Shown here: piece by piece, positions 24,978 through 35,898 of the stretch
How positions within the stretch are numbered: position 1 is the stretch's first letter
How the letters are laid out: each line of letters opens with the position of its first letter
Assembly (NCBI GenBank): GCA_001599755.1
Contig: BCHX01000004.1
Span: forward strand, 3,038,001 to 3,102,000
DNA from: Gliomastix tumulicola
Lineage: Eukaryota > Ascomycota > Sordariomycetes > Hypocreales > Bionectriaceae
Length of the DNA: 64,000 nt
Reading direction: 5' to 3'
Translations under genes and position numbers: made by a program
The notes under the pieces: model-generated
The model's input: the letters and a program-made list of their open reading frames with translations, nothing else
Database searches by the model: none
What the model was told of the DNA's origin: nothing

Positions 24978-26362
24978 ATGGACCTTACGAATATGCTGAA
25001 CACGAAAGGAAATCTGGCCGCCCAGCACCACCACTTCTCTGGATTTATCGGGAGTCATCAACATCACCCACATCACCCTCAGTTTCCCCTGGTCAAGCCT
25101 GAACCAGATATGGAGCGATCTGTCTCGCCGCACGGGTCTGAACATTCCCACTATTCGACCTCAAATATGTCGCGATCATACGCATCTCCGGGGCCTATGC
25201 ACACGCCCATGCATATGACGAACGCCATGCCCAGCCAAATGTCGCTGCCATCCTTCCCAGATATGCCGAGCATGGGGAACGTAACGATGCAGCACATGCA
25301 CCAGGCGCCCCCGCAGCCTCAGGCGCAGCCTCCGGCTAAGACATACCCGTGCCAAACATGCCACAAGCGCTTCGCGAGACGAAGCGATCTGGCTCGACAT
25401 GGTAAGGCCCTCCTTTGCTGCACTCTGCTGGCCAGTGAAGCCGTATATACTGACTGCAACAGAACGTATTCACAGTGGCGACAAACCGCATCTGTGTGAC
25501 ATCTGCGGAAAGACTTTCATCCAACGATCAGCCCTCACTGTCCACCATCGAGTGCACACCGGCGAAAAGCCTCACCACTGTGAGACGTGTGACAAGGTAC
25601 GTCGGACATACCCGCACACTACAACGTTGTCTCTGGCATGGACTGACTCACAGCTCCTTCTAGCCCTTCAGTGACAGCAGTTCACTGGCTCGCCACAGAC
25701 GGATCCACTCTGGGAAGCGCCCTTACAAGTGCCCCTATGTCAACTGTCAGAAGACTTTCACTCGCCGGACCACATTGACCCGCCATCAGAATCACCATAG
25801 CGGCACTGTCGAGGAAGCAGCAGCGGCTCTCGCAGCCTCCAAGGCCAAGGGAATGTCCCAGGCCCGCTCGGAAGGCGACCACCTCTCACTTCACGGCTCG
25901 CCGATGACTACGCCCTCGCCAGCACAGCGTACCGTGTCTATGTCCCCTACCGTCGACCTGACCGGCCGCCACGGAGATCTTGGCTATATGCAGCCAAATG
26001 GTTCCTTGCCCGCGCACATGCGCGTTGATAGCCCTGTTTCCGCCACGTCTAGCGGCTATGCGACCGGAATCCGTCCCACGTCTCATCCCACTGGCTATGG
26101 GCCACCTTCAACTCTGGAGCCCAGCATCGATCATCAGGCAGGACCTCCTAGCGGTGGCAACAGCCCTCACATGGGCAATGTTGGGTGGCAATCGCCGGCT
26201 CATATGCCCACGTCAGCTCATCACGGGGCCAACTACGGCTACGCGGACCCGGCCGACCCTTATAACCCGAATGCGACGACGATGAACCAGATGTACTACA
26301 GTGCTCAGCAGCCTCTGAGGCGACCGCAGAGCACTGAGCCCGGCATGGTACACATGGCTTAG
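24978..26362 (+). CDS. Four-finger C2H2 zinc-finger transcription factor
   Basis: Exons 24978-25401, 25463-25596 and 25664-26362 give 418 aa. The N-terminus ([12 protein letters not shown]) is followed by a His/Met/Pro-rich region. Four adjacent C2H2 fingers lie at about residues 123-240: [58 protein letters not shown] and [21 protein letters not shown], with TGEKP-type linkers. The two introns fall within the finger array and preserve it exactly. The C-terminal half is Ser/Pro/Gly-rich and probably disordered, as in activation or repression domains. It is a nuclear DNA-binding regulator; I do not recognise a specific named ortholog with confidence. A 7.7-kb gene-free region precedes it. Confidence 0.9.
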
Positions 26363-27700
26363 GAGGTCAATCTACCTTTCGCGGATTTCATGTATTGAAG
26401 ACGTTTCAGAGCAATGATACCCTTCGTCTAATTGCCCGAAATTATCCCCAGCGATTACATACTACAAACCGGAAAAGCAACAACAGAAAAGACGAACATG
26501 TCGACTATAGCAAGCTCGAAGGGAGGAAGACACCTTCACGCGACAAGGGGGGATGACATCTGGCGCCTGCAGGTGTGGTAGGACAGACCACTCTCACACG
26601 CTTACCCTCGCACGGGCATTTGAAGGCTCGTCTAGGGGATGCCGGTTCCCCCCCGAGTCGGACCGTAATGTACTGACTTTAATTACTGTACTTTCTTTTA
26701 CTCTGTACTTGATTTCTTTCGTTTTTCCTTTTTTACTGCACGGGCTGGAATAGACTGGATAGTGGGACATACAACTCATGATTTGGGATGGCGCCTTTGA
26801 TCATTCAAGGCAGGGAATTTTCTTTTTAGACCAGGTCATACGAAACTTCACGATTACTTTTTCCCTTGTTCTTTTCTCCCCGCCGCAGGGTGTGGTGTCA
26901 CCGCTGCTAGTGCGGCTCGGGGCAAGAATAGACGATGTCGAGGCTCTTCTATGAGCGTGTTACCGTTATATAGGAGTATACATGTAGACTAGGTACCAAG
27001 TACGGAATGGAGAGACCAACGGAAGCATAAGATATTTGCATCATTTGACAGGTTGTGCCGTAGTGAAACTGGATACTAGCAGTTTGTGCCACGCAAAAAA
27101 AGTAACGTAGGATATTGACCTCTGTTGCTACTACGTCGACACCATCGGCTCAAACTGCCGTTGGGCAAAGAAGCAAGAAGAAAAAAAAACCCAATAGCAC
27201 GCCGTGCCCGAATGGTCGGGTTGCGCTGCTCCTCGAAAGATAAGAGAAGGTGGATTTGTAATGTCAAACCCCCATGCAATCGGCGCAATACTATCTAATT
27301 ACGATGTGTAAGGTGGCTGGCCGGGCTGGGCTCTGTTTGGTCAGACGGGCGCGCGGGGGTGCTGCAGCAGTGCAGGTGAGGCTGGGCTAGTCTTCTAGTT
27401 GGGTAAGGCGCGCTGCAGGATGATGTCTCTGTTGCGTCGTCTTGCAAAATCGGTGTGCAGGGGTTTGGGAGCAAAGCGCGAGGCGAACCATTTGTCTTGC
27501 CTTTTGAGGGGGCGCTTGCGCGCGGAAGAGGGGGTTATAACGGGAGGGAGCGGTGTGCCACGTCGTCGCAGTTTGTTTCCTGTCTGAACTCTCTGATGTA
27601 TAGGAGTTTTGCTGCTGTTGCCTGCCTCTCCGTTCACGTCTGTTGTGTATTGTTCCACCACGTCAACTCGGCTTGTCAACTCTTTTTGTTTCTGGATACC
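26363..27700. other. Intergenic spacer C2H2 regulator-DsbA/FrnE-like gene
   Basis: This 1.34-kb stretch should hold the 3' end of the C2H2 gene and the promoter of the next gene. No coding region was recognised. Confidence 0.6.
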
Positions 27701-28559
27701 ATGGCGGACTTCAACTCTTATCGAAGGGTCATCGTGCTGAAGATCGAGGCGACGGTGGATATCCTGTGTCCTTGGTCGTATATGCAGAAGAAGGCGTTGG
27801 ACGACGCCATGGAGCGTTACCAGCGGAAGAACCCCGAGGTTGCCTTCGACGTCGTCTGGAACCCCTTCTATGTCAACGCCGAACTCGAAGCAAGCACGTC
27901 ATCCTCTCTCTCCTTCCTTCCTTCCTTCCTTCCTTCCCACCCCATTCCTAGGAAGATGCAACTTTTGCTGACGTGTGTTTCTTTTTTCTTTCTTTTTTTT
28001 CGAGGATCCAGACACCGACAAGTCGTCCCTGTACACGGGCAACATGGAGTCTCGCAATAACTGGGACAGGCTCACGCTCGCGGGTCCCAAGTACGACATC
28101 CGTTTCAACCACGACGGCCGCACGGGCCCCTCCCGCGACGCACACAAGCTCATCCAGCTGGCGCTCTGGGAGCGCGGCTTCGCGGGCCAGTCGCGGGTCG
28201 TCGACGCCCTGTTCAGGGGTCACTTCGAGGAGGGCCGGGACATCTCGGACCGCGTGTGGCTCGTGCAGGTCGGCAAGGCGGCGGGCATCAGGGCTGAGCT
28301 CTCTGATGCCGCCGTCAAGTCCGAGAGGCTGGGCTGCCTGGTCGACGGTGCCGTCACGGCGGCCATGGCGGGCGGGCAGATCAGGGCCTCGCCGTCTGTG
28401 ATGGTCGGGTCCGGCGTCTTCCGGGAGAAGGGCTGCCGGATCGGCGGGTTCCAGGAGAGAACCGTGCTCGAGGATGCCTTCCGGAGGATGTATGAGGCGA
28501 AGGCGGCTGTGACGCTGCCTCATTATTACCAGTTGGTGGCCAGCATCACTGCTCCCTAA
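27701..28559 (+). CDS. DsbA/FrnE-like thioredoxin-fold oxidoreductase
   Basis: Exons 27701-27889 and 28005-28559 give 247 aa. The thioredoxin-fold start ATVDILCPWSYM (residues 17-28) is the FrnE/2-hydroxychromene-2-carboxylate isomerase pattern, followed by WNPFYVNAELE and, in exon 2, DAHKLIQLALWERG, LFRGHFEEGRDISD and SPSVMVGSGVF, which contains the cis-Pro region. The active site is CPWS instead of CPWC, so it cannot form the usual disulfide. The only join that keeps this alignment uses a GC donor (GCAAGC at 27890) with a CGAG acceptor; a GT donor at TAT/GTCAAC (27871) would lose six residues. Expected role: cytosolic thiol or glutathione-dependent redox or isomerase chemistry; the substrate is unknown. 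Confidence 0.8.
27911..27937 (+). repeat. (TTCC)n microsatellite inside an intron
   Basis: About six TTCC units lie within the predicted GC-AG intron of the DsbA/FrnE-like gene and extend its pyrimidine-rich character. Confidence 0.8.
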
Positions 28560-29177
28560 GGGGTTGCTGCGCTGGGGACAAGGTCTGGGTGAGCAGTCCT
28601 CCTCACGACACTCATTGTTCTCAAGAATAGGCAGTCAATGGAGTGGCCAGAATGAAGCTTGCATAGATGGTGAATCAATCAATCAGTCGGTATTTCGCTC
28701 TATCGTATCGCACAAACCCCACTCGATTGATGAAGCCTCTATGGAGGAGAGCTGAGGACTGGCGAGAGAAGTCCCGGAGGTATCATGAGAAAATCAGTGT
28801 GAAGGAAAGATAGGAAGAAGACAGAAAAAAAGAAAGAAAAAGAAAAAAAAAGCAACCACCCAACGCCGCCCCCTAGTCCGTACAGCATGTCCTTTCGGTC
28901 TGCAAATTTTTGTCCAGAACCAAGTGCTCACGACTCCCCCTGATTCCTCGTCGTCGTGAACAGTGGCAGCCTGGTCGACCTTATAACGCCCTAAACGCTC
29001 ATCCAAAATCAAAGGTCCTTCCCTCTATACTATAGCGTGGCATGTCGTTTTGTGTTCTAGAAAAAGAAAAAAGACGGAGAAAGGAAAGACAAGAAGGAAA
29101 AAAAAAGGATAAGAAAGCCAGGAAGAAAGAACAGTGCCACCCTCAGATGCTGAGTTCTCCTTTGGCGAGAGAAGATC
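28560..29177. other. Intergenic spacer, tail-to-tail
   Basis: A 618-bp spacer between convergent genes, with several A-rich runs (about 28824-28852 and 29060-29110). It probably holds only the two 3' ends. Confidence 0.6.
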
Positions 29178-30134
29178 TTATCTCCTCAAGTTGCTGTAAT
29201 CCTGCATCAGGTGCTGCATGTGCACGTTGGTGGCCTTGCCGATCCTCTTCCCAGCGCGCTTCTTCTGCTGCTTCGCTTTGGTGGGCTGGCCCAGGTTCGC
29301 CTTGTGCGGGTCGTCGCTGGTGGGCTTGAGGCCGGCAGCCGTGATCTTGCGGTGCATGTCGTCGAGGGAGGGGATGGGCACGCGGTGCCACATGGACTGG
29401 AACTCGGCCTCGACGGTGTGGTGCAGCGATGCGTCGTTGGGCCAGACGAAGCGCGGGAAGTTGTCCTTCTTGGTCCTCACGACGAGGACCTTGTGCTCGG
29501 CCTCGAGCGCCGCCAGCGTGTCCTCGCAGTCGGGCCAGCCGTCCTTGAGGTCGCGCACCGACACGCCCGAGGCGTCCGTCTTGCGCTGCAGGTGCGCGAG
29601 CAGCGACGTGCCGTCCTTGACGCCCGGGATGATGGGCCGGTGCTCGTACGTGCCCGTCCGCCACGTCTGCTCGCTGAGGCTCGCGTCCGGCTTCCAGTCG
29701 ACCCGCGGGTGGCCGCGCAGGCTCTCGATGAGCTCCCGCTTGTGCTCCTCCGGGTGGTTCGTCAGGCTCAGGAAGCCGAGGATCTCGTTGACCGCCCGCG
29801 GCTCGCCCTTCTTCTTCAGGTGCTCCACCGCGAACGTCATCTGCGTCTTGACCTCGGAGCCGTAGCCCGTCAGCTGCGGCTGCGACCACGTCTCGCCCGG
29901 CGGCGCCCCATCTCTCTTCCGCTTCGCCGAGGGCGTGTTCGTGTCCGAGGTGGCCGACGGTGACGGGGACGGCGGTGCGAGGGCCGCTGAGGTGGCGGCG
30001 GCGGAGGAGGTCTTCGTGGCAGCGGCAGCGGCAGCGGCGGCGGCGGCCTTTGCGGTCGAGGGGTTGGAGATCTTGGAGGCGGCCGAGGCGAGCGACCCCC
30101 GGAAGAGCGAGTTCTGCTTCTCGAGATACGACAT
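29178..30134 (-). CDS. tfa2: Transcription initiation factor TFIIE subunit beta
   Basis: A single uninterrupted exon of 318 aa. After an Ala-rich N-terminus (a run of ten Ala near residue 30) and a Ser/Pro-rich linker, the protein contains the TFIIE-beta winged-helix core: VKTQMTFAVEHLKKKGEP, then RGHPRVDWKPDASL and HRPIIPGVKDGTSLLAHLQR, followed by DLKDGWPDCEDTLAALEAEHKVLVVRTKKDN. The C-terminus is basic (KAKQQKKRAGKRIG). It works with TFIIE-alpha to recruit TFIIH to the RNA polymerase II preinitiation complex. The alanine run is encoded by an imperfect GCC/GCT repeat and is the only odd feature. Confidence 0.93.
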   Translation of the reverse strand: MSYLEKQNSLFRGSLASAASKISNPSTAKAAAAAAAAAATKTSSAAATSAALAPPSPSPSATSDTNTPSAKRKRDGAPPGETWSQPQLTGYGSEVKTQMTFAVEHLKKKGEPRAVNEILGFLSLTNHPEEHKRELIESLRGHPRVDWKPDASLSEQTWRTGTYEHRPIIPGVKDGTSLLAHLQRKTDASGVSVRDLKDGWPDCEDTLAALEAEHKVLVVRTKKDNFPRFVWPNDASLHHTVEAEFQSMWHRVPIPSLDDMHRKITAAGLKPTSDDPHKANLGQPTKAKQQKKRAGKRIGKATNVHMQHLMQDYSNLRR

Positions 30135-31495
30135 GGTTGTTGTGACTTTTCGCTGGGGTTGTCTGAGCTGCGTGTCTTTTCGAGGTAGCCGCGCGCTGCG
30201 CAGCGAAGGGGAAACGAAGGAGCGTCAGAGGAGACGGCGGCGGCGTGCGAGGAGAAGGAGGAGTGAAAGAGAGGGAGGGGGCTGGGCGAACGTGTTCACG
30301 AGAGGCTGCCCATTGATAAAGTTTGGGTGAGGGTTGACTCAGGCTTCAGCCACTGAACAATGACGGCCACAGGCGGCCCTTTGTGGCTCAGACGCCCGAG
30401 ATGGACGGACCCACCCGATGCCGATTATTCAGAAAGCCATTGGTGACATAAATGCAGCGCTGCGAGGTTGCTCTACCAATTGCGACGTGGAGGGAAGTTG
30501 TAGAATTCTGATATGTGTATGTCGGGCGGTGGAAGGTGTGATGCAGATCGCGGCCATGAACAAACAATTTACGCCATTCCGCTTGCAATTATGGGCACGG
30601 AAAGCTGCATGTGTTGGGCTGCTGCGGTGTGCTTTTTGTGTCACCAGCCTCTCGGCTATCTTTCACCGGAGTGCGCTAAGGCCCAGCAACCCCAGTCAGG
30701 GACTCGACCGAGGCGGTTGGTCCCTGAGACAAGAAGAACCCTGCTGTACAGGCGGGAGAAAAATCTATATCGTATGACCCTGGCTCTGATGATCCGTTGA
30801 GCTCCGGATGGCGAGACGGTGGTATGCTGCTGAGGACTTGTGGAAGGAAACGATTGGACGCCGCAGAAGACAAGGTAGATGGACAGGTGTCCCTCTTTGG
30901 CTAATCCTCGTTGATCATGGCTTACCGTATTGGTGACTTCATCCGTGGCCGAGGCAAGAACGCCACCCCTCACCAAGAAATTCACATGGTGCCGATGCGA
31001 CCGAGTAAAGACAACTGGGACGCGGGGAGGAAGAGTCGAAGAATGAATACGAATGAGCCATCATTCGACGTTCGTATTCGGGATCATAAAAAGGCGGTCA
31101 ACTCGCGAACGCAATTGGTCTTGATGCGACAGGATCCTTTTGCATAGCAACCAAGTTCACGGCCCTATTCACAGATGGAGTAGATCAAAGAATGAATATT
31201 AAAAAGAATAGGTCTATCGCGGGGAAGCTCCTCTACTCTGAGGAACCCCAACCGCGCGCATGTACTCCCCGCCACCTGAGAAAATCCCAAAAACCACCGT
31301 TATCATTTCCGTCTAGGTCGCTTAGTCTAGCTTGGGCAGAGCGTCTCGGAAAGGCGCCCGGCATATATGGCCATATGTATGTCGTAGATAGCTCTAAGCA
31401 ATCGATTCCTTTCGTGTCGCAGAGGGGTGCTGCCATTGTGTTAAGCCCGCAGGACTGACTCGTTCTTTCTTGGTTACGCTGACTAGCACACCCGT
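30135..31495. other. Intergenic spacer tfa2-cyb5
   Basis: This 1.36-kb stretch lies upstream of tfa2 and downstream of cyb5. Short frames here (for example 30911-31147 +) have no recognisable similarity. A partial tRNA A-box-like sequence near 30470 lacks a B box and is not called. Confidence 0.55.
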
Positions 31496-32078
31496 CTAAG
31501 CAGGCGTCTGCTGGGACTGGAGGTACTGGTAGCTGGCGTAGGCGAGGAGACCACCGATGAGGATGATGGCGTAGACGCCAATGCCGGCGGAAGTCGAGTC
31601 GGACTGGGAGGAGCTCTTGAGGGCGCCGGCGGCGGGGCTCTTGGGCGCTGGGTCGCCGGGCTGGAGGGAGGGTTTCCGAGTTAGTTCCGAGTTCGGGATG
31701 ATGTGCCAGATAGTGCGAGGGCGTCGGGGGAGGATATGCTGTGCTTACCTGGCGCTTGATGGTGCCCACTAGGAGCTTCTCCAGAGTCTCGCGAGCCTCG
31801 TCGCTGTGGCCGACATCCTCGAAAGCCTCCGTGGCGTCCTGACCGCCGACATCGAGGATAACCTCCTCACCACCGCTAGAGGACAAATCTAGTTAGGGGA
31901 CACGTTCACAAGGAAACCAATCCGGCGCAGGGAAGCGGACGCGGCCAGGCGGGGTCGGGGCTTACGGGTGCTCGTCGACAAACTTGGTGCTGTCGTAGAC
32001 CTTATCGTGGATCACGAGGTAGACATCCTTCTTGGTGTTGTGCTCGGCAACATCCTGGTAGGTGAACTCCTGAGACAT
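31496..32078 (-). CDS. cyb5: Cytochrome b5, tail-anchored
   Basis: Exons 32078-31966, 31875-31749 and 31660-31496 give 134 aa. The heme-binding domain occupies residues 1-80, with axial His37 in VDEHPGGEE and His61 in EDVGHSDEA. The exon 1/2 join falls within the HPGG motif and restores it exactly. A Pro/Ser-rich hinge is followed by one hydrophobic helix ([20 protein letters not shown]) and a short polar tail, the hallmark of a C-terminal ER or outer mitochondrial membrane anchor. It donates electrons to fatty-acid desaturases, sterol enzymes and cytochromes P450. The identity is not in doubt. Confidence 0.95.
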
Positions 32079-33072
32079 CTTTGCGGATTGGTGATTCCTC
32101 GAACTCGGGGGGGCGACGACGGGAGAAAGGGATGGCGAATGGCGAGGCGATGCCTTGGATCGTGCGAGACGGGAATGTGCGGGGTGTGGAAGAGGCAATG
32201 GAGATGCGTGGTTGAGCAAAGCAAGTAGAAGTCTTAATATGTGAGGTTTGGCGGTCGTGGTCCCCTGTTTTTTTTTCCTCCTTGCGATTTCTTTGGGCCA
32301 CTCTAGCACGTTCTCCCCTTTCTGGCGCCATCCGCTTCGCCAACTCCCGGTGTTCAGAGTGCCCAATCAGAGCGCGGCAAATTACTGAAATCCCACTTTG
32401 ATTGGCTAGTGAAGTCAAACGCCGTTTGGCTGCTTCTCTGGCAATGGTGGCATCTGCTATGGAGCGTCTGTCGCTTCCCAGCCAAACTTGGAAAGGAAAT
32501 TTCTCCCGAGGGGTCTGGGTTATCACTCATATGAGGTTATAGGCATAAATTTCCATTGTCGGGCGGGTACCTGTAGCGTCCTTCAAGCACATGGGAGCAG
32601 CCCAAACACCCCTTATTGGTACCTGGACTATCATGAAAATTTATGCCTGCCTATAACTTCACGCTGCTCGTGCTGGAAATCATTTCCCAAACCATCTACA
32701 TACTTCACTTCGACTCGCGCTTGGTCTGTAGGCTAAGGCGAGGCATATGTAGAATCGAAAATGGAAGATTATTACGAGGCATACTGATTTAATACCTCAC
32801 AAGGACAAGGGAACCCCGTGGTCTCCAGTACTGCAGACCAGGCATTACTGCATCTTCTTCCAAAATGAGGTGCAGGTAGTGTATGGTCTTATTGATAACC
32901 CTGTGTGCTCCCACTTTCTCTCATCTTCTAGCTTATGTGGTGGGATCATACTGAATCGCATCGTTCCACCCCGTCTAGGCTGTAGAATCCTGGCTTTCAC
33001 GAGAACGAAAAGTCTTGTTGCTCACATCGAACCAATGCCTGCTTCATATAAACAGAAAGAAACAGCCTAGCT
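32079..33072. other. Intergenic spacer cyb5-cap1 with an inverted-repeat element
   Basis: About 1 kb lying upstream of cyb5 and downstream of cap1. It contains the candidate inverted-repeat element at 32536-32657 (separate entry). I see no gene. Confidence 0.6.
32536..32657. mobile_element. Candidate small inverted-repeat element (MITE-like)
   Basis: The left arm GTTATAGGCATAAATTT (32536-32552) matches in reverse the right arm at 32637-32657, which differs by a 4-nt insertion. Each arm continues inward to a GGTACC (32566-32571 and 32618-32623), leaving a central segment of about 46 nt. The total is 122 bp. No clear target-site duplication is visible, so it may be a decayed MITE or simply a hairpin. 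Confidence 0.45.
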
Positions 33073-34269
33073 CTACCGCTTTGAGCTCCCGCCGCCAATG
33101 TCCTGGCCCAGACGGTAGCCAGTCACCTTGTCCCATTCGATCTTCTGCCTCGTCACGGGCAACTGTCTGCGGAGGCCCTTGAACGCTCCCTCGCTGAGGC
33201 TGACGAATCCTCGGTTCAGCTCGTCCTGGTATTTCTTCTCTGTCGTGGAGATCTCCTTGGCGATGCCAGACCCGGTGCCCGAGGCGATCGATGCCGTGAC
33301 GGGCTTGTTGGTGAGGAGACGGACGTTGCCGTCCTCGTAGTAATGTACGTCTACCTTGATCGACCCTTCTAAGCTGTCTGAAGCGGGATCAAAGATGTAT
33401 AGTGATCGCCAGCGACCGTTCCTAGCGAACATCTGTCAGTCATCTCTCGTCCGGGACGTGTGTAGATGCCTAGGGAGCTTTACCAGAAGTTGTTCGGGCT
33501 GTACTTGTTGGCAACGATGACGACGGCCACCTTTGAATCACCCTCGATCGGGTAAACCCCAAAGGCTGCGCTGGGAAAGTGCTCCTTCACATAGGTTCCT
33601 AGACTCTTGATGGTCGATTGGCTTGGCAGAGTCAGACACGCTGTAGGCCGAGCTCGAGGTAGGCTGAGTACTCACACAAGGTCCGCTTGCTTCCCCTCGA
33701 GCACATGGCTTTGCACCCCACTGGCCGTCTGCTTCCCAGGTCAGAGATATAGTTCCCTCTCTTTGCACATAGTCGCTCCGACGTCCGTACCTGTGCTGCA
33801 TGGTCGAATGCGAAGCTCGAGGAGCTCTCGACGTCGTAATACCGACCTCCGCCGAGGGAGTTGTGGGAGCTGACGATGACCTGGGTTGACCGTTCGTTAG
33901 ATTTCCATTATCTAGCCCAAACATATGTTGCCTAGATAGGTCCAACATACTGGCTGGCTGGCGCCCGGTAGCTTCACCGTGGTGAACTGCTCCTCGTTGT
34001 ATTTCTCGAAGGCGGGCGCGAGGTCGGCGATCAAGCTCGGGTCGGAAACGGTCAGGGATTTGATGTCTAAGGCACTTCGTCAATTATATTCCCCTGTCGA
34101 TCGCCTAAGAACCATGCGGAGGCAATATCGGCCGTACCAGCGATGACATCGGCGAGCTACTGGAGGAGTCAGCTTGGATTGCTCCCTCGGGGGGCCGTCA
34201 ATAGTTGGGTCTCACCTCTCCCGGAGGAGCTCCCTCCACGAAGGCCGAGACTGCCTCGACGTGCGACAT
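33073..34269 (-). CDS. cap1: F-actin-capping protein subunit alpha
   Basis: Seven exons (34269-34216, 34156-34138, 34066-33951, 33880-33791, 33728-33676, 33621-33484, 33421-33073) give 272 aa, matching yeast Cap1 (268 aa). Exon 2 is only 19 nt (LADVIAG). Diagnostic blocks are VIVSSHNSLGGGRYYD, VLEGKQADLV, YVKEHFPSAAFGVY and the C-terminal RRQLPVTRQKIEWDKVTGYR capping-protein-alpha signature, ending GQDIGGGSSKR. It forms a heterodimer with the beta subunit, capping filament barbed ends at cortical actin patches. All joins are phase-consistent; the acceptor before exon 6 (CCAAG) is the weakest but is preceded by a CTGAC branch-like sequence. Confidence 0.92.
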
Positions 34270-34619
34270 TGTGGAAGGTCGGGTGTATTGGACTAGTAAT
34301 TCGCTCCGCGCCTGCGTGGAATGAAGGTGATGACGCTCAGGTGAAGGTGGTTTGAAGAGCTGATGCCATCTACGCAGCAAATGGAGTGGAGTTGCATGAT
34401 GGAAGGAGGGGCAGGGAGGGACCGTGGGGCAGTAAGGATGTACATGTAGATACAGCAATTCCTGCATATATTAAAGGTATCTTACTAACGGCTACATCTT
34501 TCAACTGTTTCGTCGCTAGCATCTAGGTATACCTGGCTCAAGCTACTTGTGGTTTCATTCTTCTCTATTTTGATTCAATACGCTAAACGAAGAGATGGTA
34601 AACGCTTCCCACTTCACAC
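34270..34619. other. Intergenic spacer cap1-BCKDH E1-beta
   Basis: This 350-bp spacer lies between two genes in the same orientation. It holds the cap1 promoter and the end of the dehydrogenase gene. An AT-rich stretch on the minus strand near 34465-34475 could serve as a promoter element. Confidence 0.5.
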
Positions 34620-35898
34620 TCAATAATCCAAAACCCCACGAATGCCGGCATATATTCCTGTGTTGCCAGTTAGTGCCTACTATTCATTGGTCGATCACGA
34701 ACGTGCAACGATTAGGAAACTCACTCGTGATATCTGGCATCGAGAAACGCTCGAAGATCAGGGGGTTGTTGATATTCCAGCCCGCGATTCTCGACACTGG
34801 CGCTTCGAGTCTGACGAACGTCTCGGGGTCCTCCTGGATCGCTGCCGCCACCTCAGCGCCTACGCCAGCGTTGACGTATGATTCGTGGACCACGATGACG
34901 CGACCTGTCTTGCGCACACTGTTGAACACAGTCTCCTTGTCCCAGGGATGGACCGTCCTGAGATCGATCAGCTCGGCTGAGATGCCAAGATCCTTCTCGG
35001 CGTGCTCGATGGCCTGCATGCAGTTGTACATGGGCTGCCCGTAGGAAATGATCGTGACATCTTTGCCCTCCTTGACAACCTCGGCCTTGGAAAGTGGTAG
35101 CTCATAGCCCTCGACCGGCACCTGCTCGACTGCCGCACGGTAAAGGATCTTGGGCTCCATGAAGATGACGGGGTCGTTGCATCTGATCGCGGAGAGCAGT
35201 AGCCCCTTCGCCTGTAGTGGTGACCGAGGGATGACCACGCGTAGACCGGGCACATGGGTGAAGAGCGATTCAGGGGACTGTGAATGGTAGAGTCCACCAT
35301 GGCCGACTCCGCCACAGGGCATCCGGATGGTCAAGCCACCGGCATGTCTTCCATTGTCTCCCTCACGATACCGGAACTTGGCTGCTTCATTGACGATCTG
35401 ATCGAAGGCCGGGAAGACGTAATCAGCGAACTGAATCTCGGCGACTGGCCGCATCCCCGCTGCCGCCAAACCAACACCAAACCCAGCAATGCCACCCTCA
35501 TTGATGGGCGTGTTGAAGACCCTGTCGGCCCCGTATGTCTCTGATAGCTTCATCGTGCACCTGAAGACACCGCCGAAGGCAACATCCTCTCCGAATATCA
35601 AGACCGAGTCATCGGTGGCCAGGGCAATACCCAGAGCATCCCCCACGGCCTGGAAGAGGTTCATCTTCTTGGTAGGGCCATTGCGAATCTCCGGGGACAG
35701 CTCCTTATTGCTGGCCACCGCTCCTGACGAATGGCACATAAGCGGCGTGGACGAATAGTCAATTGGGCGGTTGAGCCGAGCTCTCGGCGGATGCGTGGAG
35801 TAGCATCGTGAGATCTGTGACGTCGGCAAGGGAGAGGAGGAGGTTGTAGGGCGCACTGCCAGGGCTGCCGTGAGGCGATGGGCCGCGTGAGACTTCAT
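34620..35898 (-). CDS. 2-oxoisovalerate (branched-chain ketoacid) dehydrogenase E1 subunit beta, mitochondrial
   Basis: Exons 35898-34725 and 34657-34620 give 403 aa. A small last exon (38 nt) supplies [12 protein letters not shown] and the stop. The N-terminus ([19 protein letters not shown], Arg/Ser-rich, no acids) is a good mitochondrial presequence. The transketolase-like domain is clear: [80 protein letters not shown] and [14 protein letters not shown]. It matches branched-chain rather than pyruvate E1-beta by its VFRCTMKL and FRYREGD segments. It pairs with E1-alpha to decarboxylate ketoacids from Leu, Ile and Val in the mitochondrial matrix. Confidence 0.93.

Noticed and set aside
29211..29963. 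250-codon plus-strand frame over TFIIE-beta
   Set aside because: It is the exact antisense of a confidently identified gene and has no similarity of its own.
30440..30500. tRNA-like A-box on the minus strand (AATTGGTAGAGCAACC)
   Set aside because: There is no B-box (GGTTCGANTCC) at the right distance and no matching acceptor stem, so it is not called as a tRNA gene.
30911..31147. 78-codon plus-strand frame between tfa2 and cyb5
   Set aside because: No similarity recognised, highly charged random-looking composition, and no supporting splice context.
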